Assembly: GCA_943367715.1 (NCBI GenBank)
Contig: CALRJY020000006.1
Location: 124,001-188,000, forward strand
Source: JAEYXS01 sp943367715
Lineage (GTDB): Bacteria > Verrucomicrobiota > Verrucomicrobiia > Limisphaerales > JAEYXS01
DNA: 64,000 nucleotides
Reading direction: 5' to 3'
Shown: one piece after another, positions 24,507-31,944 of the stretch
Layout: the number at the start of each line of letters is the position of its first letter
Numbering within the stretch: position 1 is the first letter of the stretch
The notes under the pieces: generated by a model
The model's input: only the letters and a program-made list of their open reading frames with translations
Database searches by the model: none
What the model was told of the DNA's origin: nothing
Translations under genes and position numbers: made by a program

Positions 24507-25294
24507 TGAGCCGTCCAAACTTGACCCGGGCCTTTGCCCGCAACGCGCAGGAATCCGCCTACCCCGGACTCTGGCGCGATCTCGTGGCCGCCTGGGCTCC
24601 CGCCGGAGCTCCCCGCCACGCCACCCGACTCTGGGACTACTCCGGCAACGGCAACCACGGCACCCTCCGGAATGGCGCGAACTGGACGACCGGCAAAACC
24701 GGCCACGCCGTAAATTTCGACGGCACCGACGACGACGTCATCGGCGACACCCCCGGCAAGAACTTCCCCAGCGGTAACCAAAGCCGGACAGTATCGTGCT
24801 GGATCAAATCAGCGGGATGGACAGGGGATACGGGATTGTTGCACTGGGGAACAGACGGAAGCTCACCGACAGCGTCGAACTACCACCTAGTCGCAGGTTC
24901 AACAGGTACAATTCTCTGGGGAAACGGATTTGGACACGGCATTCTCAGCGGAACAACTTTGTGCAACGATAATCGATGGCACTCCGTAACCGGTGTTTTT
25001 GAATCCTCGAGCGGCCTGGCCAGCATTTATATCGATGGATGCTTAGAGAGTGAGGGGCCTCTGACTTACACGCCAAACACCAGCGCCGGAAACTCTTGGA
25101 GGATAGCGAAGTTCTTGAGTAATGCTGGCTCGTTTCAAGGAAAAATCTGCCAGATTTTAGTGTATAAGTGTGCCCTAACACATTATGAAGTCACGCTTCT
25201 CGGAACAGACAAAAGTCCGTTAACGTCGAAAATCCGCCGCCATCAGGGGAGGAACATCAGGAAAAGCTACTCCTTTGGTTCGTTTACTACCTAA
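24506..25294 (+). CDS. LamG/concanavalin-like virion or cargo protein with a composition break
   Basis: The 262-residue protein contains a LamG-like jelly roll: LWDYSGNGNHGTLRNGANWT, NFDGTDDDV, RTVSCWIKSAGW, WHSVTGVFESSSGLASIYIDG and the closing KICQILVYKCALTHYE. Such domains bind glycans. The first ~95 residues use GC-rich codons like the tail genes; from about position 24780 base composition falls sharply. The break lies inside the domain, so the gene looks like a recombinant with a phage-type 5' end and a foreign 3' end. The start ATG 24506 is coupled to the previous stop. No signal peptide, which fits a virion protein. Confidence 0.7.
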   Translation: MSRPNLTRAFARNAQESAYPGLWRDLVAAWAPAGAPRHATRLWDYSGNGNHGTLRNGANWTTGKTGHAVNFDGTDDDVIGDTPGKNFPSGNQSRTVSCWIKSAGWTGDTGLLHWGTDGSSPTASNYHLVAGSTGTILWGNGFGHGILSGTTLCNDNRWHSVTGVFESSSGLASIYIDGCLESEGPLTYTPNTSAGNSWRIAKFLSNAGSFQGKICQILVYKCALTHYEVTLLGTDKSPLTSKIRRHQGRNIRKSYSFGSFTT

Positions 25295-25322
25295 CGTTTG
25301 CAATCCCAACACCTAGCTGACG

Positions 25323-25673
25323 TTAGTGACGGAGCCAAACTGTGGAATTGGACCAGTTAATTCTTTTTCCATCCCGCGCTATCTTCCCCACCAATCCCGC
25401 GTCCCAACCCACTCCTCCAATCACGAGCAAATCCATGGACTTTCCTAAATGCGCGACACCAACAGAGCCTAATGGATTGACCACGAGCAAGACTCTTCCT
25501 TGTTTAAAAACAGCACACAATTGACCGTCTTCAGCTAACCATTCACCTTCAATACCAATATCCTCCATCGGTTTCGCTTTTGTAGCAGCCGATGCAAAAC
25601 TGTCAGCTATTAGCACTCCGCCTGCGAGCACTGCCGCCTGTACAATTTTTCGGCGCGTGATATTCTTTTTCAT
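25323..25673 (-). CDS. small exported protein with Tat-like signal
   Basis: The 116-residue product starts MKKNITRRKIVQAAVLAGG, with a twin-arginine (TRRKIVQ), a hydrophobic stretch and an ASA cleavage region. The mature part has the look of a small beta barrel (EGEWLAEDGQLCAVFKQGRVLLVVN, GKRINWSNSTVWLRH). ATG 25673 is chosen because it opens the signal peptide; the frame extends to 25739. It is on the minus strand between two plus-strand LamG genes and shares their low GC. Function is unknown. Confidence 0.6.
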   Translation of the reverse strand: MKKNITRRKIVQAAVLAGGVLIADSFASAATKAKPMEDIGIEGEWLAEDGQLCAVFKQGRVLLVVNPLGSVGVAHLGKSMDLLVIGGVGWDAGLVGKIARDGKRINWSNSTVWLRH

Positions 25674-25771
25674 ATGCCGTTGTAGCCGTTCAAAAATACG
25701 CTTGCTTTGAGAATGAAGATTTTTTAGATTCAATGTCAAATCAATCTAAGGAGATTCGTCTTCCTAATGTT

Positions 25772-27268
25772 ATGCGTATGAAAAAAACAAGGGCTGTTTT
25801 AGTTTACTCAATTCTGTTGTTGATATTCAGCTTTTCCCTATCCACACAAGCAGACCCCGCTCCGATAACACCACCCAGCGGTTTAGTTGCTTGGTGGACA
25901 GGTGACGACGAGTCGCTAGATTCATCTGGAAATCACCTTGACGCTTCTTGGTTAGGAACACCTGCCTACATAGACGGGAAAGTTGGACGTGCTTTTGATG
26001 TTCGGGCTTCGGCACTATCAGTTCCTCATAGTTCTCTGGTGAGTTTTGCTCCGGGAAGCCAAGCAACCTTCGAATTTTGGGCCTATCAAAAATCATCGAC
26101 TCTGCCATTCCATTTTTTTGGCAAACGCGCAGGCACCTGCCCCTCATCGCAAATTAATTATCAAGTAGGAATTGATGTCACAATGCCTACAACCCCTACC
26201 GATCAATGGGTCCACTGGGCTGCCGTTTTCGGAGCTTCAGGGATAACTTGGTATACAAATGGTGTGGTCTATAAACAGTTTCCCGCAGCCACTTTTGGTA
26301 CCGCGAACACTGCGGATTTGCGTTTGGGCACGTCAGGTGTCTGTGAGGCATTCAACGGATACCTAGACGAATTTACCATCTATAATCGGGCACTTACATT
26401 GCAGGAGATTCAAGACATACATCTGGCTGGATCAGCTGGTAAGCAAAAGGCTCAAGCGCCATCATCAAGTCCAGTTGCTTTACCAAGTGGTCTAGTCGCT
26501 TGGTGGACAGGTGATGACCGATCCTTGGATTCATCTACGAATCAACTTGACGCTTCCTGGTTAGGAACACCTGCCTACATAGACGGGAAAGTTGGACGTG
26601 CTTTTGATGTCCGGGCTTCGGCACTATCAGTTCCTCATAGTTCTCTGGTGAGTTTTGCTCCGGGAAGCCAAGCAACCTTCGAATTTTGGGCCTATCAAAA
26701 ATCATCGACTCTGCCATTCCATTTTTTTGGCAAACGCGCAGGCACCTGCCCCTCCGTGCAGATAAATTATCAAGTAGGAATTGATGTCACAATGCCTACT
26801 ACCCCTACCGATCAATGGGTACACTGGGCTGCTGTTTTCGGAGCCTCTGGGATAACTTGGTATACAAATGGTGTGGTCTATAAACAGTTTCCCGCAGCCA
26901 CTTTTGGTAGCGCGAATACTGCGGACTTGCGTTTGGGTAGGTCAGGCATCTGTGAGGCATTCAACGGATACCTAGACGAATTTGCCATCTATAATCGGGC
27001 ACTTACGTTGCAGGAGATTCAAAGCATACATCTGGCTGGTTCAGCTGGTAAGGAAAAGATCCAAATCGAAGGTGATTTGTATGCTGGTATTACTGTTCAT
27101 GCAGGCGTTGGGACACAATGCGCCGTACAGTATACTGAAGACTTGTCTGAACCCATTCAATGGACCACGTTTACCAACATCACATCTCTTCCTTCTAATC
27201 CTTTTTTCGTAGTGGATCGGACGTCAAACTCAAAAGTGAAACGGTTTTATCGGGTTGTATCGCCTTAA
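25772..27268 (+). CDS. secreted twin LamG-domain protein
   Basis: The protein begins MRMKKTRAVLVYSILLLIFS, a signal peptide ending near STQA, followed by two LamG domains that are almost identical (each begins GLVAWWTGDD and ends YNRALTLQEIQ.IHLAG) and a short C-terminal domain (ITVHAGVGTQCAVQYTEDLS). LamG jelly rolls bind carbohydrate. The copies are 609 bp apart and differ at few bases, so the duplication is recent. The start is uncertain: AAGGAG at 25747 is far from ATG 25772, and an in-frame ATG exists at 25733. AT-rich codons set it apart from the phage genes. A strong terminator follows. Confidence 0.75.
   Translation: MRMKKTRAVLVYSILLLIFSFSLSTQADPAPITPPSGLVAWWTGDDESLDSSGNHLDASWLGTPAYIDGKVGRAFDVRASALSVPHSSLVSFAPGSQATFEFWAYQKSSTLPFHFFGKRAGTCPSSQINYQVGIDVTMPTTPTDQWVHWAAVFGASGITWYTNGVVYKQFPAATFGTANTADLRLGTSGVCEAFNGYLDEFTIYNRALTLQEIQDIHLAGSAGKQKAQAPSSSPVALPSGLVAWWTGDDRSLDSSTNQLDASWLGTPAYIDGKVGRAFDVRASALSVPHSSLVSFAPGSQATFEFWAYQKSSTLPFHFFGKRAGTCPSVQINYQVGIDVTMPTTPTDQWVHWAAVFGASGITWYTNGVVYKQFPAATFGSANTADLRLGRSGICEAFNGYLDEFAIYNRALTLQEIQSIHLAGSAGKEKIQIEGDLYAGITVHAGVGTQCAVQYTEDLSEPIQWTTFTNITSLPSNPFFVVDRTSNSKVKRFYRVVSP
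25880..26449 (+). repeat. 609-bp-period duplication, unit 1
   Basis: Encodes the first LamG domain. It aligns with 26489-27058 at a constant offset of 609 bp with scattered single-base differences. Confidence 0.9.
26489..27058 (+). repeat. 609-bp-period duplication, unit 2
   Basis: Encodes the second LamG domain; same length and frame as unit 1. Confidence 0.9.
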
Positions 27269-27287
27269 AATTATGTTCCATTTTTGT

Positions 27288-27321
27288 AAAACCGCCCAAC
27301 CGATGTTGGGCGGTTTTACTT
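27288..27321 (+). terminator. intrinsic terminator
   Basis: A 13-bp perfect stem, AAAACCGCCCAAC with GTTGGGCGGTTTT, a CGAT loop and a T-rich 3' side. It ends the twin LamG gene and can also serve the FkbM gene on the opposite strand, whose stop is at 27332. Confidence 0.9.
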
Positions 27322-27331
27322 ATTTAATAGC

Positions 27332-28459
27332 TCAATCGTACTGTTCTTCAATCGCCGCCCCATACGGTCTTCCTGCTTTTCCGGCCCATCGCGACAATGA
27401 AAAAGATAGCCGTCCCACCCTTTGCTTTAGATAGAATTTCGCGTGATTTCTAGCGGGTTTAAAGAGATAGAACAAAATATAGACAATAGATGCGAATACT
27501 GCGCCCAGTGACAGCCATAATATTACAAATTTAGACGTGTCAGCTGATTGCCTAACAGTTTTATCGCATTCCACAATAGTGGATTCATTTGCAAGGCGTG
27601 ATTGTTTGGTATTTTCTATAATCTCTATCGCGTAATCGTGACAACCATGTGCAAGGAGAATTGTGACGAAGTGGATCAAGAATATATCTCGTTCTTCCGG
27701 ACTTTGCCGTTTAATTCTGCCCAGAAACTCTTGCCTTGTAACAAAATATACAGCATCTCCCCATATTATTTGTGGTTGTGAAGTATAACCAAAAAGCCCA
27801 TTGTTTCTCACCCACTGAACTTTTCCTATATTGAACAAAGCAAAACCTTTTTTTTGCAAGTAGGTGTTTACATCCCACAGTTGCGGAGCATCTTCCCAAA
27901 GTGGTAACAACGTTGCTTCGGTTCGGAGACCAACCACAGTAGTGCTTAATGCCTTCTCGCTCCCTTTCATGACTTCCAAATCACCTCCTTCAACGTCTAT
28001 TTTTAGGAATTGTGGACTTAGTCCGATTTGTTTCTCTAGGCACGAATCGAGGGTGTCTAATTCAATTTCAACTTGGCCCACGACTTGTGAGCCTTCCTGT
28101 ATCTGATAATCCTGAAATACCTCGCGGTTGATTTTGCATAGCGAAGAAGAGTCGGGGTGTGCTGTTACAAATAGTGCTTTGCTTTGTTTACTTGACCATA
28201 AGCCGATTGGGAAATTTACCGTATTTTCTTGATCGGGCACATCGGTTCGTGGATTTGGTTCAAAGGTGATGAACTGTGTAAAACCTTTCAAAGTTAGCCA
28301 GCGCTCCTCCGGACCATCAGCACTCCCTACATCTGCTATTCGCAACTTTTGCTCTTTGAGTTTTTTAATTAAAGGCAAAGTCAGTGCAATGCGATGGTTA
28401 GGCCAAGCGTAACGGTCAAATGCTTTAGCGTTTTTTACGAAATTGCCAAGAAAACTCAT
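27332..28459 (-). CDS. FkbM-family methyltransferase with C-terminal membrane segment
   Basis: The 375-residue product has the FkbM methyltransferase core: IADVGSADGPEERWLTL (SAM-binding loop), ITFEPNPRTD, IGLWSSKQSKALFV, DTLDSCLEK and the family hallmark FLKIDVEGGDLEVMKGSE. These enzymes O-methylate sugars or related groups on glycans. Unusually, a membrane segment follows near residue 310-330 (FVILWLSLGAVFASIVYILF) and then a basic tail. Base composition is AT-rich like 24780-27300, and it is at the outer edge of the cargo. It may modify surface glycans, which would suit a prophage or island cargo gene. Confidence 0.8.
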   Translation of the reverse strand: MSFLGNFVKNAKAFDRYAWPNHRIALTLPLIKKLKEQKLRIADVGSADGPEERWLTLKGFTQFITFEPNPRTDVPDQENTVNFPIGLWSSKQSKALFVTAHPDSSSLCKINREVFQDYQIQEGSQVVGQVEIELDTLDSCLEKQIGLSPQFLKIDVEGGDLEVMKGSEKALSTTVVGLRTEATLLPLWEDAPQLWDVNTYLQKKGFALFNIGKVQWVRNNGLFGYTSQPQIIWGDAVYFVTRQEFLGRIKRQSPEERDIFLIHFVTILLAHGCHDYAIEIIENTKQSRLANESTIVECDKTVRQSADTSKFVILWLSLGAVFASIVYILFYLFKPARNHAKFYLKQRVGRLSFSLSRWAGKAGRPYGAAIEEQYD

Positions 28460-28655
28460 AGCGGTGGTGGAATTTTGGGGTAGAACAACTGACTCTGAGC
28501 CTAGTTATCACTTCCCGATTGCTCCTTTACAGAAAATCGCACATATTCGAACCAGCCTCCCAAATATTCTTTGTCTCGAGGCCGTTGTTTCTGGTGGGGT
28601 TGATAACCGCTTTTTCAGGGGTTCGTCCTGCCGCAACCCTAAACCCATAACCCTT

Positions 28656-28973
28656 ATGATCATTCAAGTCGACAAGTGGCATCTGCTCGCCGAACCGGAT
28701 GCGGGCTGTTCCCTCACCTACGAGGTGCAGCTGGAGAACGCCCAACTCGCCCGGATGAATGTCGTGGCGCTCATCAATCCTTTCCTGGCCGGACCGCCCG
28801 TGCCGGAGATCTTCATCTACTGTGAGATGCCCGGCGAACGCCTCACCCAAGGCGAACCTGTCCGCCGCTGGATCACCCGCCCGCCCAACTCTGCGTGCGA
28901 ATGGAGCCACGTCGAACTGTCTGACAAGTTGGCCAAAGAGATTCATGCTTTGCTCAGTCCCACTGTGGCTTAA
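28656..28973 (+). CDS. hypothetical protein
   Basis: A 105-residue protein without signal peptide (MIIQVDKWHLLAEPDAGCSL...). It contains FIYCEMPGERLTQGEPVRRW and SEC-like acidic and aromatic residues but no motif I can name. GC content is back to the host level, so it marks the end of the AT-rich cargo. The frame is open back to 28443, but that part overlaps the start of the FkbM gene on the other strand; ATG 28656 has no strong ribosome site, so start and even the gene call are moderate. Confidence 0.45.
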   Translation: MIIQVDKWHLLAEPDAGCSLTYEVQLENAQLARMNVVALINPFLAGPPVPEIFIYCEMPGERLTQGEPVRRWITRPPNSACEWSHVELSDKLAKEIHALLSPTVA

Positions 28974-29169
28974 AGCCCGTCCCCTGTCGCCAAAATCTTT
29001 TTTGCGGAGCGTGCCCGCTTGCCCTTGGAGCGCGGTGCGTCCTCGCCCGCAGCAACGCACCTGAGCAAAGCCGGGCTAATTTCGCCAAGAGTCTTCCGCA
29101 AGCAACTCCCCCTCTCGGTAATCGCGCCGGATATTCTGCGTTCCGCATGTTGGCCGCGTTCCTCCCCCC

Positions 29170-30069
29170 TCATTTCATCTGCCCCACCAGCTTCTCCAGC
29201 CCCCTCAGATTATCCCGCAGCGCCACCTCCGCATCCAGCTCTGTGCGGTGATTCAGTATCCCCACCGGCCCTTTCCACCCGCTCGCCTTCACCGTTTTGA
29301 GCATCGCCAGCTCGTCCGTTCCCTCACCCAGCGTCAGAATCTTTTTCCCCGCCTTATCGCCCCCAGGGATCATCCCATTGATGTTGAGCGCCAGCAGATG
29401 CGGCTGCATCTTCTTCAACAGCTCCGGGAATCGTGCGATGTGGTCATGGCCGTGGTGAAAATTATAAACAATCCCCACATTCTGCAGGTTCAACTCCTTG
29501 ATGATGGCGATCTGGTTCTCCGGCTCGCCGAACCAGTTTCCATGATTGTACAAAGCCACCTTGCAACCGAGTTTGGCCGCTGCTTCCGCTATCGGCCGGA
29601 TGCGTTTCGCCTCTGACTCCACGCGTTGCTTTTGTTCCTCTTCACTCTTCGTGGCGGCTCCACCACCGGTGATCCAGAGCTGCGGCGTGATCTTATGCTT
29701 CTCAATTACGTCGAGGATTTTCTTCGCCTCCTCATTCAATGACCCCGGGAACCACCACGCCGTCATCTCGATGCCGTGTTTCTTCATCGTTTCCACCTCC
29801 GTATCGAAGGTGGGCACATGCTCCGCGCGATAATCGTAGGCCAGCCGTTTGAGCTTCAGCCCGTCCAGCATCAACGCACGTTGTCCGGAATCGCGCTTTT
29901 TGGCATCAAATGGCACGATGCACCACGCCACCAGATTGCTGCGGGCGAAGATATCCGTATCCGCAGCGGCCGCCACCAGACGGCCCGGAGAGATCACGGC
30001 CACGGAAAGCACACTGGCCATGGTAGCCAGCATGGTGCGACGGCTGAAAGTCGACGGCGATGGGTTCAT
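29170..30069 (-). CDS. Tat-exported sugar isomerase-like TIM-barrel protein
   Basis: The 299-residue protein begins with a twin-arginine signal (FSRRTMLATMASVLSVAV). The mature part is a xylose-isomerase-like / AP endonuclease 2 TIM barrel: LKLKRLAYDYRAEHVPTF, MKKHGIEMTAWWFPG, LGCKVALYNHGNWFGE, LNLQNVGIVYNFHHGHDHI, HLLALNINGM, KGPVGILNHRTELD. The His, Glu and Asp positions at strand ends are the usual metal ligands. PVC bacteria encode many such exported proteins for sugar metabolism; the substrate is unknown. Divergent from the AraC-type gene, with about 190 bp between them. Confidence 0.78.
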   Translation of the reverse strand: MNPSPSTFSRRTMLATMASVLSVAVISPGRLVAAAADTDIFARSNLVAWCIVPFDAKKRDSGQRALMLDGLKLKRLAYDYRAEHVPTFDTEVETMKKHGIEMTAWWFPGSLNEEAKKILDVIEKHKITPQLWITGGGAATKSEEEQKQRVESEAKRIRPIAEAAAKLGCKVALYNHGNWFGEPENQIAIIKELNLQNVGIVYNFHHGHDHIARFPELLKKMQPHLLALNINGMIPGGDKAGKKILTLGEGTDELAMLKTVKASGWKGPVGILNHRTELDAEVALRDNLRGLEKLVGQMK

Positions 30070-30262
30070 GAGCAGTTTCTATCACTTGAACTCGCTGTCA
30101 GGCGAGCCCAGAAATCCGCACCCGCTCGTTCTCCCATCGGTCACTCCATTAGAGCCGTTAAGGGATGGTTTTAAGGCCATCCGGGACTAAAGTAAGCTTG
30201 CTTTGCAAGCGGTTCATTATTAAGTGTTTGTTGTTGTCGGTCTAAACTTTCCCGGGGATCAG

Positions 30263-30622
30263 ATGAAGAAATCACTCAGGAGACGGCGCATCACCAATAA
30301 GCGCGCTTGGTTGAAGTTGGCGCGCGAGGCCAAGTTTAGCGCCGCGAACATGGCCGCCATCAGCGGCATCACCCTTCGCCAGCTTGAGCGTCATGCCCAG
30401 AAGGTTCTCGGCTGCACCCCCCAGATCTGGCTGGACGAGCAACGCATGGTCGCCGCCCAAGTGCTCCTGCTCGATACCGATACCGTCAAAGAAGTCGCTT
30501 TAGAGCTCGGTTACACCCAAGCCTCGCACTTTTGCCGGCAGTTCAAGGCCTACTACGAGATGACCCCCACCAGTTACATCGCGCTGTGCGAAAAGCGCAA
30601 CGGAAGCCACGAAATTTTCTGA
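30263..30622 (+). CDS. stand-alone AraC-type HTH DNA-binding protein
   Basis: The 119-residue protein is only the AraC DNA-binding domain: the first helix-turn-helix in NMAAISGITLRQLERHAQKV and the second in VKEVALELGYTQASHFCRQF, followed by YYEMTPTSYIAL. There is no sensor domain, unlike classic AraC proteins. ATG 30263 is preferred over the open frame start at 30224 because GGGGATCAG precedes it. A 20-bp tandem direct repeat begins right after its stop and could be its own operator, because AraC proteins bind direct repeats. Targets are unknown. Confidence 0.75.
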   Translation: MKKSLRRRRITNKRAWLKLAREAKFSAANMAAISGITLRQLERHAQKVLGCTPQIWLDEQRMVAAQVLLLDTDTVKEVALELGYTQASHFCRQFKAYYEMTPTSYIALCEKRNGSHEIF

Positions 30623-30662
30623 AATGTCGCTCTGGGATAATCAATGTCGCCCTGGGATAATC
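30623..30662. repeat. 20-bp tandem direct repeat, possible AraC-type operator
   Basis: AATGTCGCTCTGGGATAATC is followed at once by AATGTCGCCCTGGGATAATC, one base different. The 20-bp spacing is about two helical turns, as in AraC-family sites. It starts at the stop codon of the AraC-type gene. Confidence 0.6.
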
Positions 30663-30860
30663 ACTTCCCATTGTCCCCACCCTTGCATTTCGTCAATCTC
30701 TTCGCGCGTCCACAACAGCGGAACAGCGCATGAAGCACCAATCAGTAACCAGTTCCCGCCCTTCTGCTGAGGTCTTTTCCTTCCGTTGGGATATCACTTT
30801 GGTTCATTGCAGTCCTGCATTTCTTGCGGGGCTGCTAATTGACGTCAGGGAGACCCCGTA

Positions 30861-30926
30861 CCGGCGGTGATGGAGTAATCCCCATCCCTCCCCACTCCAT
30901 CACCGCCGGCCGGGATTACTTTAAGG
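30861..30926 (+). ncRNA. structured region with two mutually exclusive stems
   Basis: Within an otherwise gene-free stretch (30623-30960), CCGGCGGTGATGGAGT (30861-30876) pairs perfectly over 16 bp with 30894-30909. The overlapping AGTAATCCC (30874-30882) pairs instead with GGGATTACT (30912-30920). An intrinsic terminator follows. It could be the 3' part of the AraC transcript or a separate small RNA; no riboswitch family fits. Confidence 0.4.
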
Positions 30927-30963
30927 CGCCGTGACCCGATCAGGTCACGGCGTCTCCTTTTTC
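30927..30963 (+). terminator. intrinsic terminator
   Basis: CGCCGTGACC pairs with GGTCACGGCG across a CGATCA loop, followed by TCTCCTTTTTC. Oriented for plus-strand transcripts; the cupin gene on the minus strand ends at 30962. Confidence 0.8.
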
Positions 30964-31345
30964 AGAGGGGCTTTAAAGCGGGCTCCAGCACAAACTCCCG
31001 TCGTCCTGAGGAATACGCCACGATCGTATCCGCCGCTTCCGTCCCGATGTTCACCGCCTGATGCGCCACCCCGGCGGGAATGGCCAGCGTATCACCCGCT
31101 TCTAAGATCGTTATTTCACCTGCGGTCTCATGCTGCAAACGCCCGCGCAAAACATACAGCACCTCATCACAGTTCGGATGACTATGCCGTGGATTGCAGG
31201 CTCCCGGCTTCAAGATCACCCGGCCCAGCGTCAGCCCGGGAGTCATCGTCAGCTCCTCCGTGGCCACCCATTGCAGCGCCCCCCACTCCTCACGGATCGC
31301 GGCGGCATCGGCTTCCTGCGCGCGGATGACAGTGCCGACTTTCAT
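30962..31345 (-). CDS. cupin-domain protein
   Basis: The 127-residue protein is a single cupin barrel. Motif 1 is PRHSHPNCDEVLYVLRGRLQH with metal ligands His-x-His and Glu, and motif 2 is AGDTLAIPAGVAHQAVN. Small cupins of this kind bind a metal and act as sugar isomerases, dioxygenases or sensors; the exact substrate cannot be read from sequence. It is followed, 10 bp upstream on the same strand, by an unrelated hypothetical gene, so they may be an operon. Not part of the phage cluster. Confidence 0.8.
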   Translation of the reverse strand: MKVGTVIRAQEADAAAIREEWGALQWVATEELTMTPGLTLGRVILKPGACNPRHSHPNCDEVLYVLRGRLQHETAGEITILEAGDTLAIPAGVAHQAVNIGTEAADTIVAYSSGRREFVLEPALKPL

Positions 31346-31355
31346 AAACGGTGAC

Positions 31356-31694
31356 TTACTGCCACGCCACTTCGCTCAGATCCAAGTGCCAGTTCGCCCC
31401 ATCCGTCACGCGCGTGACCTTGTTCTCCACCTTGTAATGGATCTTCGCCAGATCCACGTCGGGTGGCAGCACATTCACCAGCACATCCCCACTGCTCAAC
31501 GAGATGATGCGTGTGCGCGATTCCGGCCGCCGCACGAAGGCATACTTGGAACGGTCCACCGCGAAGACATTCCCCGTCACCCGCGCCACCCCATTTTCGT
31601 AGAAATCCACCACGCCCACAAAGTGCCGACGTGCTTCGCTCTCGAAATTGCGCCGATGGATGACATGAATTTTTTCGCCCTTCTTGAGAATCAT
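31356..31694 (-). CDS. conserved hypothetical protein
   Basis: The 112-residue product starts MILKKGEKIHVIHRRNFESE and contains FVGVVDFYENGVARVTGNVFAVD, DLAKIHYKVENKVTRVTDG. It is beta-rich without signal or membrane segment. I do not recognise the family; it looks like a small single-domain cytoplasmic protein. ATG 31694 is preferred over TTG 31700. It overlaps nothing and lies 10 bp upstream of the cupin gene. Confidence 0.6.
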   Translation of the reverse strand: MILKKGEKIHVIHRRNFESEARRHFVGVVDFYENGVARVTGNVFAVDRSKYAFVRRPESRTRIISLSSGDVLVNVLPPDVDLAKIHYKVENKVTRVTDGANWHLDLSEVAWQ

Positions 31695-31825
31695 GCCCAA
31701 ACGCTAACAAACCATCGGTAGTGTGAGAAGCGCGAAAGCAACTGCAAGTGGAGCGCGGGTTGTCCCAACCCGCAGCAACTCACGCCAAACCGAAGGCGGG
31801 GGAAATCCCACGAGTAGCAAATGTT

Positions 31826-31869
31826 CTCCCTCTCCTCTCAATGAGGAGAGGGCAGGGGTGAGGAGTGAG
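31826..31869 (-). repeat. interspersed palindromic repeat, inverted copy outside the phage cluster
   Basis: CTCCCTCTCC TCTC AATGA GGAGAGGG then GGGGTGAGGAGTGAG, the reverse complement form of the repeat found in the phage cluster. It lies between the conserved hypothetical gene and mdoH, showing that the element is a host-wide repeat. Confidence 0.75.
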
Positions 31870-31944
31870 AGCGCCTGAGGCTAATGACGAATCACGCAGG
31901 TGCCATCTCACCTTTCTGCGGGTTGAGGACAAGCCGCGCCCCCT

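Noticed and set aside
1..28700. Mu-type element ends or attachment sites bordering the phage cluster
   Set aside because: No matching terminal repeats or short target duplication could be identified by reading; borders are set only by gene content and composition.
30840..30925. FMN riboswitch, suggested by CAGGGAGACCCCGTACCGGCGGTGATGG
   Set aside because: Only the ACCGGCGGT part fits. The later conserved blocks of the FMN aptamer are missing and no riboflavin gene follows; the bases are explained by the perfect 16-bp stem.
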